A stretch of DNA of 64,000 nt from Pseudomonas lurida (GTDB lineage Bacteria > Pseudomonadota > Gammaproteobacteria > Pseudomonadales > Pseudomonadaceae): positions 3,083,501 to 3,147,500 of the forward strand of contig NZ_PDJB01000001.1 in the NCBI RefSeq assembly GCF_002563895.1, written 5' to 3'. The notes below the pieces were generated by a model. The model was given only the letters and a program-made list of their open reading frames with translations, did not search any database and was not told where the DNA came from. The position numbers and the translations under genes are program-made. Position 1 is the stretch's first letter. Each line of letters begins with the position of its first letter. This document shows, one piece after another, positions 35,811-45,288 of the stretch.

Positions 35811-37211
35811 ATGATTGCAAAACCGACGCGCCTGCTGTTGGCGAGCCTCTCGATACTCATGAGCACCGGTGCCTGGGCCGACTTCACGGCAACGCCCGAC
35901 GAAGCGCGGGCCATCGCCAAGGAAGCCTACCTGTATGGCGTCCCGGTGGTGGAAATGTACAAGAGGCTCTACACCCAGGCCGTTGACAAGGGCGGCGCCA
36001 ATTACAAGGCGCCGTTCAACCATATTGGCAACACCGCCCAGGTGTTCACCCCCAAGGACACTGCGTTCGCTACGCCAAACGCAGACACGCCCTATTCCTT
36101 CGTGTGGATGGACCTGCGCAGCGAGCCGCTGGTGTTGACCTTGCCGAAAATCGAGGACAACCGCTATTACTCGGTCCAATTGATCGACCTCTATACGCAC
36201 AACCTTGCTTACCTGGGTACTCGCAGCACCGGCAACAACGGTGGCCACTACATGATCGCCGGCCCCGACTGGAAGGGTCAGCAGCCGGTGGACGTCGACC
36301 GGGTGATCTACAGCGAAAGCACGATCGCCTATGCCCTGTACCGCACGCAGCTGTTCGACGAGAAGGACCTGAACAAGGTCAAGCAAATCCAGAACGGCTA
36401 CAAAGTCCAGTCGCTGAGCAGCTACGTGAAGCAAGCTGCCCCGGCCAAAGCGCCGAAAATCGAATGGCCCAAGCCCACCGCCACCATGACCGAAGGGCCG
36501 CAGCTGTTTCGCTACTTGAACTTCATGCTTGCCTTCGCCGCGCCCCAGGACAGTGAAAAAGACCTGCTGGCACGTTTTGCCAAAATCGGCATCGCCCCCG
36601 GTGCGCCGTTCAAGGTCAACCAGTTGACGGCCGAACAGCGCAAGGCGCTGGACGCAGGCATCGCTGATGCCAGGGCTGAGTACAGCGCATTCAAGAAAGA
36701 CAAGATCGACACGCACCAGGTGTCCAGCAATGACCTTTATGGCAATCGCGATCGCCTCCAGAACAATTACCTGTACCGTTTCGCCGGGGCCGAACTGGGC
36801 ATTTTCGGAAACTCGGCCAGTGAAGCCGTGAACCTGCGGTACACCCTCGACAGTGAGGGCAAGCCAGCCAATGGCGCACGGCACAGCTATACCGTGCATT
36901 TTGCCAAGGACCAACTGCCGCCCACGGATGCGTTCTGGTCACTGACCATGTACGACGCCAAGACCCGGTTGCTGGTGCCTAACCACAAAAAGCGCTACCT
37001 GATCAATTCGCAGATGCTGGATAGACTCAAGCGGGATGCCGATGGCGGCTTGACCCTGGCATTGCAGCATCATGAACCGCCCAAGGACGAGCAGAGCAAC
37101 TGGTTGCCCGCCCCTCCCGGTCCGTTTTACGCCGTGCTGCGCATTTACCTGCCCAAGCCCGAAGTCGTCAATGGCCAATGGAACCTGCCACCGTTGACAC
37201 CACTGAAGTAA
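35811..37211 (+). CDS. Exported DUF1254/DUF1214 protein
   Basis: A 466-aa protein with a clear Sec signal peptide (LLLASLSILMSTGAWA, cut before DFTATPD). The N-terminal DUF1254 region contains AKEAYLYGVPVVEMYKRLY and TPNADTPYSFVWMDLRSEP. The C-terminal DUF1214 region contains the YTVHFAKDQLPPTDAFWSLT and GPFYAVLRIYLPKPEV segments. The protein is predicted to be periplasmic. The biochemical role of this family is not established; members are widespread in soil bacteria. The ATG at 35811 has AGGAAGGA upstream. It is followed on the opposite strand by a lipoprotein gene and appears to be monocistronic. Confidence 0.88.
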   Translation: MIAKPTRLLLASLSILMSTGAWADFTATPDEARAIAKEAYLYGVPVVEMYKRLYTQAVDKGGANYKAPFNHIGNTAQVFTPKDTAFATPNADTPYSFVWMDLRSEPLVLTLPKIEDNRYYSVQLIDLYTHNLAYLGTRSTGNNGGHYMIAGPDWKGQQPVDVDRVIYSESTIAYALYRTQLFDEKDLNKVKQIQNGYKVQSLSSYVKQAAPAKAPKIEWPKPTATMTEGPQLFRYLNFMLAFAAPQDSEKDLLARFAKIGIAPGAPFKVNQLTAEQRKALDAGIADARAEYSAFKKDKIDTHQVSSNDLYGNRDRLQNNYLYRFAGAELGIFGNSASEAVNLRYTLDSEGKPANGARHSYTVHFAKDQLPPTDAFWSLTMYDAKTRLLVPNHKKRYLINSQMLDRLKRDADGGLTLALQHHEPPKDEQSNWLPAPPGPFYAVLRIYLPKPEVVNGQWNLPPLTPLK

Positions 37212-37255
37212 CACCACGCTGGGGAGGGGCTTGGCGTGTCGCTGCCAACCCTGAA

Positions 37256-37927
37256 CTAGTGTTTTTTCAGCTTCAGGTAAGACTGATGCAGGTCCGCGGC
37301 CCAGCCGTCGATCACGGCCTTCACGTCGTTGGCCTGCATCACCTGGGTGTCATTGGCCAGCGGCTTGCCGGTACCTTTGCGCACCACTTGGGCGAGGACC
37401 CGGCCGTTTGCGCCGTCGAGAAACTGCGCTTCCGTGCCCAGGGTGGTTTCCTGGTCGCGGATCCCGGTACCGGCACTGACCGCTGCCGCTACCAGCGCGA
37501 CCGGGACGAATTCATAGGGCTTGAGGCTTTCGGTCTTGCTGCTGACGGCGGTAATCGCGGCGCGCACCACCATGACCCCTGGGCCGGGACCGTTTGCCAA
37601 GGGCAGCGATTTTGCCAGCTCGCGCTTGAGCGCCTGGTTAAAGTAATCGTTGATGCCGCGCAGGGTGCTGTCCGGGATCTTCGCCGTGGCCTGGGGCTTG
37701 GGGTAGAACTGTGTCGGTTCGATGTACACCGCGTTGTAACGGCTCAAATCGAGGGTTGGATCGACCCAGCGCATGACTTCAGCACCCGATGGCGACTTGG
37801 CTTCCTTCAGTTGGCTGTAGTCAGAGAGAAAACCAGAGTATTCATCTGGTTGCGTAACCTTGCTGGCACACCCCGCCAGCCCGAGCGAAGCGATGCACAG
37901 CGTGCAGATCAATGGCTTTAGGTTCAT
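37256..37927 (-). CDS. DUF3313-family lipoprotein
   Basis: A 223-aa lipoprotein. The signal peptide MNLKPLICTLCIASLGLAGC ends in a lipobox (LAGC) with the lipidated Cys at residue 20. The mature part contains YSGFLSDYSQLKEA and RWVDPTLDLSRYNAVYIEP, typical of DUF3313, and then a GVMVVRAAITAVSSKT core. Ser after Cys-Ala at the lipobox suggests outer-membrane sorting. The ATG at 37927 has GGGAG eight bases upstream, whereas a longer frame from 37960 has no site. Function is unknown; family members are often stress-induced envelope proteins. Confidence 0.85.
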   Translation of the reverse strand: MNLKPLICTLCIASLGLAGCASKVTQPDEYSGFLSDYSQLKEAKSPSGAEVMRWVDPTLDLSRYNAVYIEPTQFYPKPQATAKIPDSTLRGINDYFNQALKRELAKSLPLANGPGPGVMVVRAAITAVSSKTESLKPYEFVPVALVAAAVSAGTGIRDQETTLGTEAQFLDGANGRVLAQVVRKGTGKPLANDTQVMQANDVKAVIDGWAADLHQSYLKLKKH

Positions 37928-38017
37928 CTTCAAACTCCCTGGCAGTTGGCGTTGGGGCACTGATCTCTAGGTATAGCCAATCCTGGAGAAATAGCCCTGT
38001 GCCCACCACCAGGCTGC

Positions 38018-38512
38018 TCAGCCGCGCTCGCGCGGAATCAGGCTTTGCAGCTGCGACGCCAGGAAGTTAGCGTCGAAAGCGAAGGTGTCCGGGTCTTTGA
38101 GGCCGTTGGTCTTCTTCCATAACCAGTCGTTCTTATCCGCAGGCAGCACCAGTGACACACTGCCGTGCCGTGCGGCGGTCAAGCCGATGACCGAGACGGA
38201 GATCAACCCGCCCACGCCCATCACATCCGGCACGAACTCCACCGGCTTGCCGGTGATCTGCACGATCAGTTTCTCGGTCTTGAACGGCGACGTCTGCGCC
38301 GGCACGCTCGGGCCGCTGGCCACGTAAGGTTCACGGTGGACTTCGAGCAACCCGACGGTCTTGACCGGCTCCAGCCACTGCTCGACCTGGTCGAATAGTT
38401 CGCCGAGCTTTTGCGCCCATCGGGCCGACTGCAGGTCGAACTGCTGTTTTTTATGCGCTTCGCTGTCGGCGTAATGACGAAGCATCTCGCCCAGTTGTTG
38501 TACATCGTCCAT
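38018..38512 (-). CDS. Conserved hypothetical protein
   Basis: A 164-aa soluble protein with no signal peptide. A helical N-terminal half (DDVQQLGEMLRHYADSEAHK) is followed by a beta-rich half (TEKLIVQITGKPVEFVPDVM and GLTAARHGSVSLVLPADKND). I recognise no catalytic motif. The ATG at 38512 has AGGA upstream; the frame is open further to 38554 but without a ribosome site. It is divergent from the ccoN gene, and the 166 bases between them must hold both promoters. Confidence 0.65.
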   Translation of the reverse strand: MDDVQQLGEMLRHYADSEAHKKQQFDLQSARWAQKLGELFDQVEQWLEPVKTVGLLEVHREPYVASGPSVPAQTSPFKTEKLIVQITGKPVEFVPDVMGVGGLISVSVIGLTAARHGSVSLVLPADKNDWLWKKTNGLKDPDTFAFDANFLASQLQSLIPRERG

Positions 38513-38678
38513 TGCGAATTTCCTTGGGTGAGCCAGGTTGCGTACCACGATCATGGCAGATGCGGCCCCTCAACGTACGGCTTAAAACTGATCCGCAACA
38601 ATGAGGTTTTACTGAGCCTGTTTTGTTTTGCCCACGCTTCCTACAGTGCCGCCACTTGGAACCGTGGGAGGACTGAGC

Positions 38679-40106
38679 ATGAGCACAGCAATAACTGGGC
38701 AGGCCTATAACTATAAGGTCGTGCGCCAATTCGTTATCGCTACTATCGCCTGGGGCGTGGTAGGCATGGCCATGGGCGTGTGGATTGCCTCGCAGCTGGT
38801 CTGGCCCGAGATGAACCTGGATTTGCCCTGGACGACCTTTGGTCGCCTACGGCCCTTGCACACCAGCCTGGTGATCTTTGGCTTCGCTGGCAGCGCACAG
38901 TTTGCCGCCAGCTATTACGCGGTGCAGCGCACCTGCCAGGTGCGCTTGTTTTCTGACCGCCTCGCTGCCTTTACCTTCTGGGGGTGGCAGTCGGTCATCG
39001 TGATCATGTTGATCAGTTTGCCGTTGGGCTATACCACTACCAAGGAATACGCCGAGATCGAGTTCTCCGGCGCGGTCTGGATGGCGGTGGTCTGGGTGGC
39101 CTATGCCATTGTGTTTTTCACCACCGTGGTACGGCGCAAAACCCGGCATATCTACGTGGGTAACTGGTTTTTCGGGGCGTTCATCCTGGTGATCGCCATG
39201 TTGCATGTGGTCAACCACCTGGCGATCCCGGTGGGCTGGTTCAAGTCTTACCCAGTGTATTCAGGTGCGACGGACGCGATGGTGCAGTGGTGGTATGGTC
39301 ATAACGCCGTAGGATTTTTCCTGACCACTGGTTTCTTGGGGATGATGTATTACTTCGTGCCCAAACAAGTCGGGCGCCCGGTGTACTCCTATCGCTTGTC
39401 CATCGTGCACTTCTGGGCACTGATCACCCTGTATATCTGGGCTGGCCCGCATCACTTGCACTACACCGCGCTGCCGGACTGGGCGCAGTCCCTGGGCATG
39501 GCGATGTCGCTGATCCTGCTGGCGCCTAGCTGGGGCGGGATGATCAACGGCATGATGACGTTGTCCGGGGCTTGGCATAAGTTGCGCACCGACCCGATCC
39601 TGCGTTTCCTGGTGTTGTCGTTGGCGTTCTATGGGATGTCGACGTTCGAAGGCCCGATGATGGCGATCAAGACCGTCAACGCCCTCTCCCACTACACCGA
39701 CTGGACCATTGGCCATGTGCACGCCGGCGCCCTGGGTTGGGTGGCGATGATTACCTTTGGTTCGCTGTACCACATGATCCCCAAGGTGTTCGGTCGTGAG
39801 CAGATGCACAGCGTGCCGCTGATCAACCTGCATTTCTGGCTGGCAACGATCGGCACCGTGCTGTACATCGCCTCGATGTGGGTCAACGGGATTACCCAGG
39901 GCCTGATGTGGCGGGCTGTGAACGACGACGGCACCCTCACCTATTCGTTTGTCGAGGCGTTGCAGGCCAGTCACCCAGGGTTCGTGGTGCGATTTGCCGG
40001 TGGCGTGTTCTTCCTCACCGGCATGGTGCTGATGGCCTACAACACGTGGCGCACGGTGCGGATCGCGGACTTGGAAATAGCCCAGCTCGATGCACGGATC
40101 GCCTGA
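38679..40106 (+). CDS. ccoN: Orphan cbb3-type cytochrome c oxidase subunit I (CcoN-like)
   Basis: A 475-aa polytopic haem-copper oxidase catalytic subunit with about twelve helices. Metal-ligand regions are visible: [12 protein letters not shown] (low-spin haem), [20 protein letters not shown] (CuB His), [17 protein letters not shown] (paired CuB His) and [15 protein letters not shown] (haem ligands). The proton-path Tyr segment is in the same region as CuB. The ATG at 38679 has GGAGG upstream. No ccoO or ccoP lies nearby, so this is an orphan isoform of the kind described as CcoN3/CcoN4 in P. aeruginosa, presumably assembled with subunits encoded elsewhere. A short gene directly follows. Confidence 0.9.
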   Translation: MSTAITGQAYNYKVVRQFVIATIAWGVVGMAMGVWIASQLVWPEMNLDLPWTTFGRLRPLHTSLVIFGFAGSAQFAASYYAVQRTCQVRLFSDRLAAFTFWGWQSVIVIMLISLPLGYTTTKEYAEIEFSGAVWMAVVWVAYAIVFFTTVVRRKTRHIYVGNWFFGAFILVIAMLHVVNHLAIPVGWFKSYPVYSGATDAMVQWWYGHNAVGFFLTTGFLGMMYYFVPKQVGRPVYSYRLSIVHFWALITLYIWAGPHHLHYTALPDWAQSLGMAMSLILLAPSWGGMINGMMTLSGAWHKLRTDPILRFLVLSLAFYGMSTFEGPMMAIKTVNALSHYTDWTIGHVHAGALGWVAMITFGSLYHMIPKVFGREQMHSVPLINLHFWLATIGTVLYIASMWVNGITQGLMWRAVNDDGTLTYSFVEALQASHPGFVVRFAGGVFFLTGMVLMAYNTWRTVRIADLEIAQLDARIA

Positions 40107-40107
40107 T

Positions 40108-40317
40108 ATGTGGGGCTTGCTGATGGTGGCGTGCCTGTATGGCGCGGTGGAGTACTGCTTGCGCGGGGAATCTGACAAGAGCCTGGACGACGCCAGCTTG
40201 ATGCCCTTCGCCGATGACCCGGAGGTGGCGCGGCGCGTGGAACAAGCGACCGGCAAGCAGATCAACGCGGTGGCGCCGCAAGCGGCCAGGCCGGGCTGGA
40301 CCCACTTGGACATGTGA
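40108..40317 (+). CDS. Small CcoQ-like / unknown partner of the orphan CcoN
   Basis: A 69-aa protein with one N-terminal hydrophobic stretch (MWGLLMVACLYGAVEYCL) followed by an acidic, soluble tail (FADDPEVARRVEQATGKQ). Size and single-helix topology fit the small CcoQ-type accessory subunit, and it lies one base after the ccoN stop. ATG 40108 gives the compact CcoQ-like N-terminus; an ATG at 40090 would overlap ccoN by 17 bases and is the alternative. Homology to CcoQ itself is weak by eye, so the name is inference from context. Confidence 0.6.
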   Translation: MWGLLMVACLYGAVEYCLRGESDKSLDDASLMPFADDPEVARRVEQATGKQINAVAPQAARPGWTHLDM

Positions 40318-40407
40318 AACTGCACCGGTCATTTTGCCGACAACTGCGTATGACTAATCAACCGCCGATGCGTAAGGTGAAGCGACTTTCCTTGTCAGGA
40401 GCATCGC

Positions 40408-41100
40408 ATGCGCACCATCGGCCTTATCGGCGGCATGAGCTGGGAATCCAGCGCCGAGTATTACCGCATCATCAACCAATGCGTGCGCGACCAACTTGGG
40501 CCGCTGCGTTCGGCACAATTGTTGATGTACAGCGTGGATTTCGGTCCGGTGGAACAGGCTCAACACGCGGGCCGCTGGGATGACGCCGCGCTGATCCTCG
40601 AAGATGCCGCACGCCGCCTGCAGGCTGGTGGCGCCGAATGCGTGGTGCTGTGTACCAACACCATGCATTTGGTTGCGCCGCGTATTGAAGCGGCAGTCTC
40701 GATTCCGTTCCTGCATATCGCCGATGCGGCCGGCGCTGCGGCCGTGGAGGCCGGCACGCTCACGGTTGGCCTGCTCGGTACCGCGTTCACGATGGAGCAG
40801 GACTTCCTCAAGTCACGCCTGGCAGCCCAAGGCCTGACCGTGCTGGTGCCCGAGGCGGACGAACGCCAGGCCGTGCACCGGATCATCTATGAGCAATTGT
40901 GTGTCGGCGTGATCAGCGATGCGTCGCGCAAGGTTTACCAAGGTGTGATCGAGTCCCTGGCCGCACGCGGCGCCCAGGCGATCATCCTCGGTTGCACGGA
41001 AATCAGCCTGCTGATCAAGCCCGAGCACAGCGACCTGCCGCTGCTGGACACCACCGCGCTGCATGCGCAGGCTGCGGTGGCGTTTGCCTTGCAGGACTAA
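40408..41100 (+). CDS. Aspartate/glutamate racemase family protein
   Basis: A 230-aa enzyme of the Asp/Glu/hydantoin racemase superfamily. The N-terminus IGLIGGMSWESSAEYYRIIN is diagnostic. The two catalytic cysteines are Cys82 (VVLCTNTMH) and Cys196 (IILGCTEISLL), the arrangement of cofactor-independent amino-acid racemases such as YgeA. The ATG at 40408 has AGGAG upstream. It may racemise aspartate or other amino acids; substrate is not readable. Its 3' end overlaps the convergent acetyltransferase gene by four bases. Confidence 0.88.
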   Translation: MRTIGLIGGMSWESSAEYYRIINQCVRDQLGPLRSAQLLMYSVDFGPVEQAQHAGRWDDAALILEDAARRLQAGGAECVVLCTNTMHLVAPRIEAAVSIPFLHIADAAGAAAVEAGTLTVGLLGTAFTMEQDFLKSRLAAQGLTVLVPEADERQAVHRIIYEQLCVGVISDASRKVYQGVIESLAARGAQAIILGCTEISLLIKPEHSDLPLLDTTALHAQAAVAFALQD

Positions 41101-41609
41101 GCCGACTGGCGCAGGCGCGCCATGCTCACGGTGTCGACAAACCGGCCGTCACGCAGGGCGTAGTCGCGTAATACGCCTTCGACCTCAAAGCCGAACTTGC
41201 GGTACAGCGCCTGCGCCGCTTCGTTGTCGGCATACACCGTGAGTTCCACCCGGTGCAGGTTCATCCAGTTGTCGGCGACGTCCAGCGCGGCCGACAACAG
41301 CCGCGAGCCGACGCCCTTGCCCTGCCACGCCGTCGCCACGCCCATGCCAAAAGAACCTACATGGGCCTGACGCACGCGCAGGTACTGTTCCAGGCCAAGC
41401 TGGCCAATGACCTCGCCAGCGTGCACCGCCACCAACTGCAGCCGGCGCTCATTGTCCTGGACCAGCCTGTTGCGCCACGCCTCGACCGACTGGAAAGGCA
41501 TTTGCAACACCTGGCGGCATACAGCCGGTTCGTTATAGAGCGCAGCGACGCCTTCAAGGTGGGCTTCGGTAAAGCGCTGGATCACGATAGGGGTTTCAGG
41601 TGTGTGCAT
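41097..41609 (-). CDS. GNAT-family N-acetyltransferase
   Basis: A 170-aa acetyl-CoA-dependent acetyltransferase. Beta/alpha order is visible: IQRFTEAHLEGVAALYNEP at the N-terminus, the CoA loop in ATAWQGKGVGSRLLSAALDV (Q/R-x-x-G-x-G/A type), then VELTVYADNEAAQALYRKFGF and VEGVLRDYALRDGRFVDT. The overall pattern resembles RimI/YhhY-type or amino-acid acetyltransferases. The last codons overlap the racemase gene on the other strand. Substrate unknown. Confidence 0.85.
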   Translation of the reverse strand: MHTPETPIVIQRFTEAHLEGVAALYNEPAVCRQVLQMPFQSVEAWRNRLVQDNERRLQLVAVHAGEVIGQLGLEQYLRVRQAHVGSFGMGVATAWQGKGVGSRLLSAALDVADNWMNLHRVELTVYADNEAAQALYRKFGFEVEGVLRDYALRDGRFVDTVSMARLRQSA

Positions 41610-41670
41610 TGTGTTTCATCCGTTGAAAAACAAGTGGCCGGCCAGTGTAGGGGGCATAACGGCCCGATGG

Positions 41671-42735
41671 CTAGGGGCCTGGAAGGGTCGACCACAACGA
41701 TGGCCAATCACCGTAACCGACCCCGGTACAGCGCGGCATCATGTGAAATTCGCGGAGCCTGAAGCGTTCCCCGTCAAACACCCAGGAACCTCCGCCGCCA
41801 CAATCGCCTATCCCACGTTGCTTGTAGAAATAACTCAGGGTGCCGGAGGCTTCGTCATACCCCACCGAGCCTTGTAGCGCAGCGCCATCCAACGGCAGCG
41901 GCTCCAGGTCGAGCGAGGTCGTCTCATAGGGCGCCTGGCGCTGGCGGCTGTTGACGTCGAACTCGCAGTTGTAGGCCGCGCAGTCATAACGCACCACCGT
42001 CATTGCCTGCTGTGCCGTCAGTGCCCCGGCCTCCGCCTCAGGTTCTCCTTCCTCTGGCTTGACCGCCTGCAACGCAGCGGCCACCAGGCCCGCCTGCTCC
42101 TGCGTCGTCAGGGACGGTGGCGTAACGAACCTGCGCAACACGGGCGTCGGCGCGCGCGGCGGCACTTCACTGGCCGCCCGTTTGCCGGGACGGGCCAGGG
42201 CCGTCACGTTATCCACGCGTCCCTGTACGGCATCCATCAACAGCAGCGAGGCACTCAGCCCACTGAGCGACACATGCGCCGCCTCATCGCCTGGGAGCTG
42301 CAAGCGCTCGCCATTGCGCAGACGCTGCAACCAGCGCCGCGCCGCAGCGTCCTCGATCACGCCATAAGCGTGCACGTCGGGATCGCCGCCTTGATCGTCC
42401 AACTCGACGTGCAGATCCCGGGTCAATTCCAGGCCCAGGGGTTGGCCGTCCAGCAGCAAAGTGGAAAGGTCGACGTCCTGGCCCCGATGATCAAAACGCA
42501 GGCGCAAATACCCCTGTGGGCCGGCCTGGTGCCAGAGGTGCAAAGTCAGTGAACTGTAGTCTTCTTCATCCACGCCACTGGGTGCGCTGAGGGCATGGCA
42601 GTTGCGCAGGTTGTCGCAGCCCACCACCCATTGCTTGATCTCCCGTAGCAGCGGCACGGATTCGGCGGGCGGTTGTGCGACAGCGGGGGCAGCGGCGCTG
42701 GTGAGTAACAGGGCCAGGATTGCGGGGCGCAGCAT
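41671..42735 (-). CDS. Exported DUF1176 protein
   Basis: A 354-aa secreted protein. A signal peptide (ILALLLTSAAAPAVAQ) precedes EIKQWVVGCDNLRNCHALSA, a Cys-containing motif of the DUF1176 family. The C-terminal part ends with VFDGERFRLREFHMMPRCTG and DWPSLWSTLPG, typical of that family. Pairs of cysteines (GCDNLRNC, CAAYNCEFD, DCGGGGSW) suggest disulfides in the periplasm. Function is not known. It is downstream of the glycerate kinase gene on the same strand with a 53-base gap, and may be transcribed with it. Confidence 0.85.
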   Translation of the reverse strand: MLRPAILALLLTSAAAPAVAQPPAESVPLLREIKQWVVGCDNLRNCHALSAPSGVDEEDYSSLTLHLWHQAGPQGYLRLRFDHRGQDVDLSTLLLDGQPLGLELTRDLHVELDDQGGDPDVHAYGVIEDAAARRWLQRLRNGERLQLPGDEAAHVSLSGLSASLLLMDAVQGRVDNVTALARPGKRAASEVPPRAPTPVLRRFVTPPSLTTQEQAGLVAAALQAVKPEEGEPEAEAGALTAQQAMTVVRYDCAAYNCEFDVNSRQRQAPYETTSLDLEPLPLDGAALQGSVGYDEASGTLSYFYKQRGIGDCGGGGSWVFDGERFRLREFHMMPRCTGVGYGDWPSLWSTLPGP

Positions 42736-42788
42736 GAGGACTCTCCGTGTCTAAAAGGCGCGGATTGTCCCATGTTCGTGATTACACG

Positions 42789-43928
42789 TCAGCGCTTGCC
42801 AGCGGTGCGCCACAGCCGCGCAATATCGGCCGCCCGCTCGCTCAGCAAACGCGGCGCTTCGCTGCACGCCTGCTCCAGGCTCATCGGCCCGGAGGGCAAG
42901 GCGAACGCCGCTGCCACGCCGTGAGCGTACATCTGCTCGTAGCCGTCGCCCAGCGTGCCGGCAATCACGATGACGGGCACGTTGTGTCGCTGGGCAATAC
43001 GCGCTACGCCGAACGGCGTTTTGCCCCGCAGGGTCTGGGCATCGAAGCGGCCTTCACCGGTAATCACAAGGTCGGCGCCACGTACGGCTTCGTCCAGACC
43101 GACCAGTTCGGCCACCACCTCCACCCCGGCGCGAAATTGCGCGCCCAGGAAGGCCTTGGCGGCGAAACCCAGGCCGCCGGCGGCGCCGCTGCCGGGCTCG
43201 TCGCGCACGTCCTTGGGCAGGACGCTGGCGCAGTGATCGGCAAAATGGCCGAGGGCGGCGTCCAGTTCCTGCACTTGCTCGGGATTCGCGCCTTTTTGCG
43301 GGCCGAAAATCGCCGAGGCGCCGTGCGGGCCGCAGAGCGGGTTGTTGACGTCGGCGGCGATGTCGAAACGCACCTGTGCCAGGCGCGGGTCGAGTTGCCC
43401 AAGGTCGATTGTGGCCAGGCGGCTCAACGCCAGGCCACCAGGCGGCAGTGCTTGGCCTTCGGCGTCAAACAGTTGCACGCCGAGCGCCTGCATCGCACCG
43501 GCGCCGCCATCGTTGGTGGCACTGCCGCCAATCGCCAGGATAATGCGCTCAGCGCCGGCATCCAGGGCCGCGCGGATCAGTTCGCCGGTGCCATAGGTGC
43601 TGGTCTTGCACGCATCGCGTTGCCCCGGCGGGACCAACTGCAGGCCGCTGGCTTCGGCCATTTCGATGAGCGCGGTGCGGCTGTCGGCCAACCAGCCCCA
43701 ATGTGCTTCAACCGCTGCGCCGAGCGGGCCGCGGACGTTTTGGTGACGCAACTGGCCGTTGCACGCCGCGAGCACCGAATCGACCGTGCCTTCACCGCCA
43801 TCCGCCATCGGGCACTGGATCAATTGCGCATCCGGCCAGACCTGGGCCAACCCGCTCGCAATGGCCTGGGCGACGCCTTCGGCGCTCAGGCTGTCCTTGA
43901 ACGAGTCGGGGGCGATGATGATTTTCAT
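42789..43928 (-). CDS. Glycerate kinase (GarK/GlxK type)
   Basis: A 379-aa class II glycerate kinase phosphorylating D-glycerate to 2-phosphoglycerate. Family signatures are MKIIIAPDSFKDSLSAEGVA at the N-terminus, PMADGGEGTVDSVL, IILAIGGSATNDGGAGAMQ, GPHGASAIFGPQKGA and VITGEGRFDAQTLRGKTP. Length is standard. The ATG at 43928 has GGAG upstream; a longer frame to 44078 covers the promoter region. The neighbouring CdaR-type regulator and MFS carrier form with it a recognisable glycerate/sugar-diacid utilisation module in pseudomonads. Confidence 0.93.
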   Translation of the reverse strand: MKIIIAPDSFKDSLSAEGVAQAIASGLAQVWPDAQLIQCPMADGGEGTVDSVLAACNGQLRHQNVRGPLGAAVEAHWGWLADSRTALIEMAEASGLQLVPPGQRDACKTSTYGTGELIRAALDAGAERIILAIGGSATNDGGAGAMQALGVQLFDAEGQALPPGGLALSRLATIDLGQLDPRLAQVRFDIAADVNNPLCGPHGASAIFGPQKGANPEQVQELDAALGHFADHCASVLPKDVRDEPGSGAAGGLGFAAKAFLGAQFRAGVEVVAELVGLDEAVRGADLVITGEGRFDAQTLRGKTPFGVARIAQRHNVPVIVIAGTLGDGYEQMYAHGVAAAFALPSGPMSLEQACSEAPRLLSERAADIARLWRTAGKR

Positions 43929-44019
43929 GGGCTTTCTCCGGTTTTTATGACGCCCATGCTGCCAGTTGGCACCGCCGCTGACGCCAGTCCGATGCACAAG
44001 TACGGACGAGGTTTGTTGT

Positions 44020-45126
44020 TCATTCCGACAAAGGCTGGGGCAACAACTGTACGCCGAGGTACAGCGCAAGCATGCCATCCAGGGTCAAGGGGTCAACGCC
44101 ACTGAGTTCGGCAATGCGTTCCATGCGGTAGCGCAGGCTGTTGCGGTGAATGCCCAGCGCGTCGGCACAGGCCTGGCTTTGCCCGTCGTGTTCGCACCAA
44201 CTGCGCAGGGTTGCCAGCAGTTGGCCGTTACTGTCCTTTGCCAGCACTTTGCGCAGCGGGTTGAGCAGTTCGTCCAGGGCGTCGTCGTTGCGATGGCGCC
44301 AGAGCATGACCGGCAGGCGATAGCGGTTGAGGGTCAGCAGCCGTGATTGCGGCAATACATCGCGCCCATACGCGAGCAAATCACCCACGCGTCGATAGCA
44401 GCGGCGCAGCCCCGCGAGCCCATCTGCCTGCCCGCCCACGGCAACGCGCAGGATGTTCCAGCCGAGGCCTTCGAGCTTGTCCAACAGCCGTGGGTTGTCG
44501 ACCTGCACCGCTGCCGGCCGGCACCACAGCAATGAATATTGCGCCGAACTGACACACCAGCTGTCTGGATAGCGCGAGGTCAGCCAGGCACTCAAGGCCT
44601 CCGCCGATTGCCCCGCACCCAGTTCGAACAGGTACGGCGTGCGTGCCATCTGCGGCTTGAGCCCCAGTTGTTGGGCTTCATCCACCAGGCGCGGTGAGTC
44701 GCCGGTGTCGGCCAGCAGCAACGCCAGCAAATCATCACAACGCTGGCGCCGCCACTGTTGCTCGGCCTGCTGGTGGCGGTGGCTCACCAGCATTTCGGCG
44801 GTCATGCGTACCAATTCGGCATAGGTGCGCAAGCCTTCCGGTTCGCCGGTGATGCCGAGAACGCCGATCAGGCGCCCATCATGCAGCAACGGCAGGTTGA
44901 TGCCCGGCTGCACGCCCTTGAGGTGCTTGGCGGTCTGGCCGTCGATTTCCACCACGCGGCCATTGGCGAGTACCAGTTGCGCGCCTTCATGGCGCGTGTT
45001 GATACGCTCGGGCTCGCCGCTGCCCAGAATCAGGCCCTGGCTGTCCATGACGTTCACGTTATAGGGCAGTATCGCCATGGTGCGATCAACGATATTCTGC
45101 GCCAGGTCATGATCCAGCTCGAACAT
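44020..45126 (-). CDS. cdaR: CdaR-type sugar-diacid transcriptional regulator
   Basis: A 368-aa regulator. The N-terminal putative sugar-diacid recognition domain is seen as LDHDLAQNIVDRTMAILPYN, INTRHEGAQLVLANGRVVEI and LPLLHDGRLIGVLGITG. The C-terminal PucR-like helix-turn-helix reads CADALGIHRNSLRYRMERI and finishes the protein. The ATG at 45126 has AGGAAA upstream, which rules out the longer frame from 45174. It is divergent from an MFS transporter across 162 bases and upstream of glycerate kinase, so it probably activates both in response to glycerate, galactarate or glucarate. Confidence 0.9.
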   Translation of the reverse strand: MFELDHDLAQNIVDRTMAILPYNVNVMDSQGLILGSGEPERINTRHEGAQLVLANGRVVEIDGQTAKHLKGVQPGINLPLLHDGRLIGVLGITGEPEGLRTYAELVRMTAEMLVSHRHQQAEQQWRRQRCDDLLALLLADTGDSPRLVDEAQQLGLKPQMARTPYLFELGAGQSAEALSAWLTSRYPDSWCVSSAQYSLLWCRPAAVQVDNPRLLDKLEGLGWNILRVAVGGQADGLAGLRRCYRRVGDLLAYGRDVLPQSRLLTLNRYRLPVMLWRHRNDDALDELLNPLRKVLAKDSNGQLLATLRSWCEHDGQSQACADALGIHRNSLRYRMERIAELSGVDPLTLDGMLALYLGVQLLPQPLSE

Positions 45127-45288
45127 GGGGCTAATTTCCTGGAAAGCGATGGGTTGTTCATCGGCACAGCGCAATTACCGCTTCACTGTGCGCAAGCACA
45201 AAGACAGCGGCCTGCAAGGTGGTCGAGACTCTTTGGGCGATCAACGTTACCTTCGCATCGCAAAAAATCATAATAAAGAGAGACTCCC

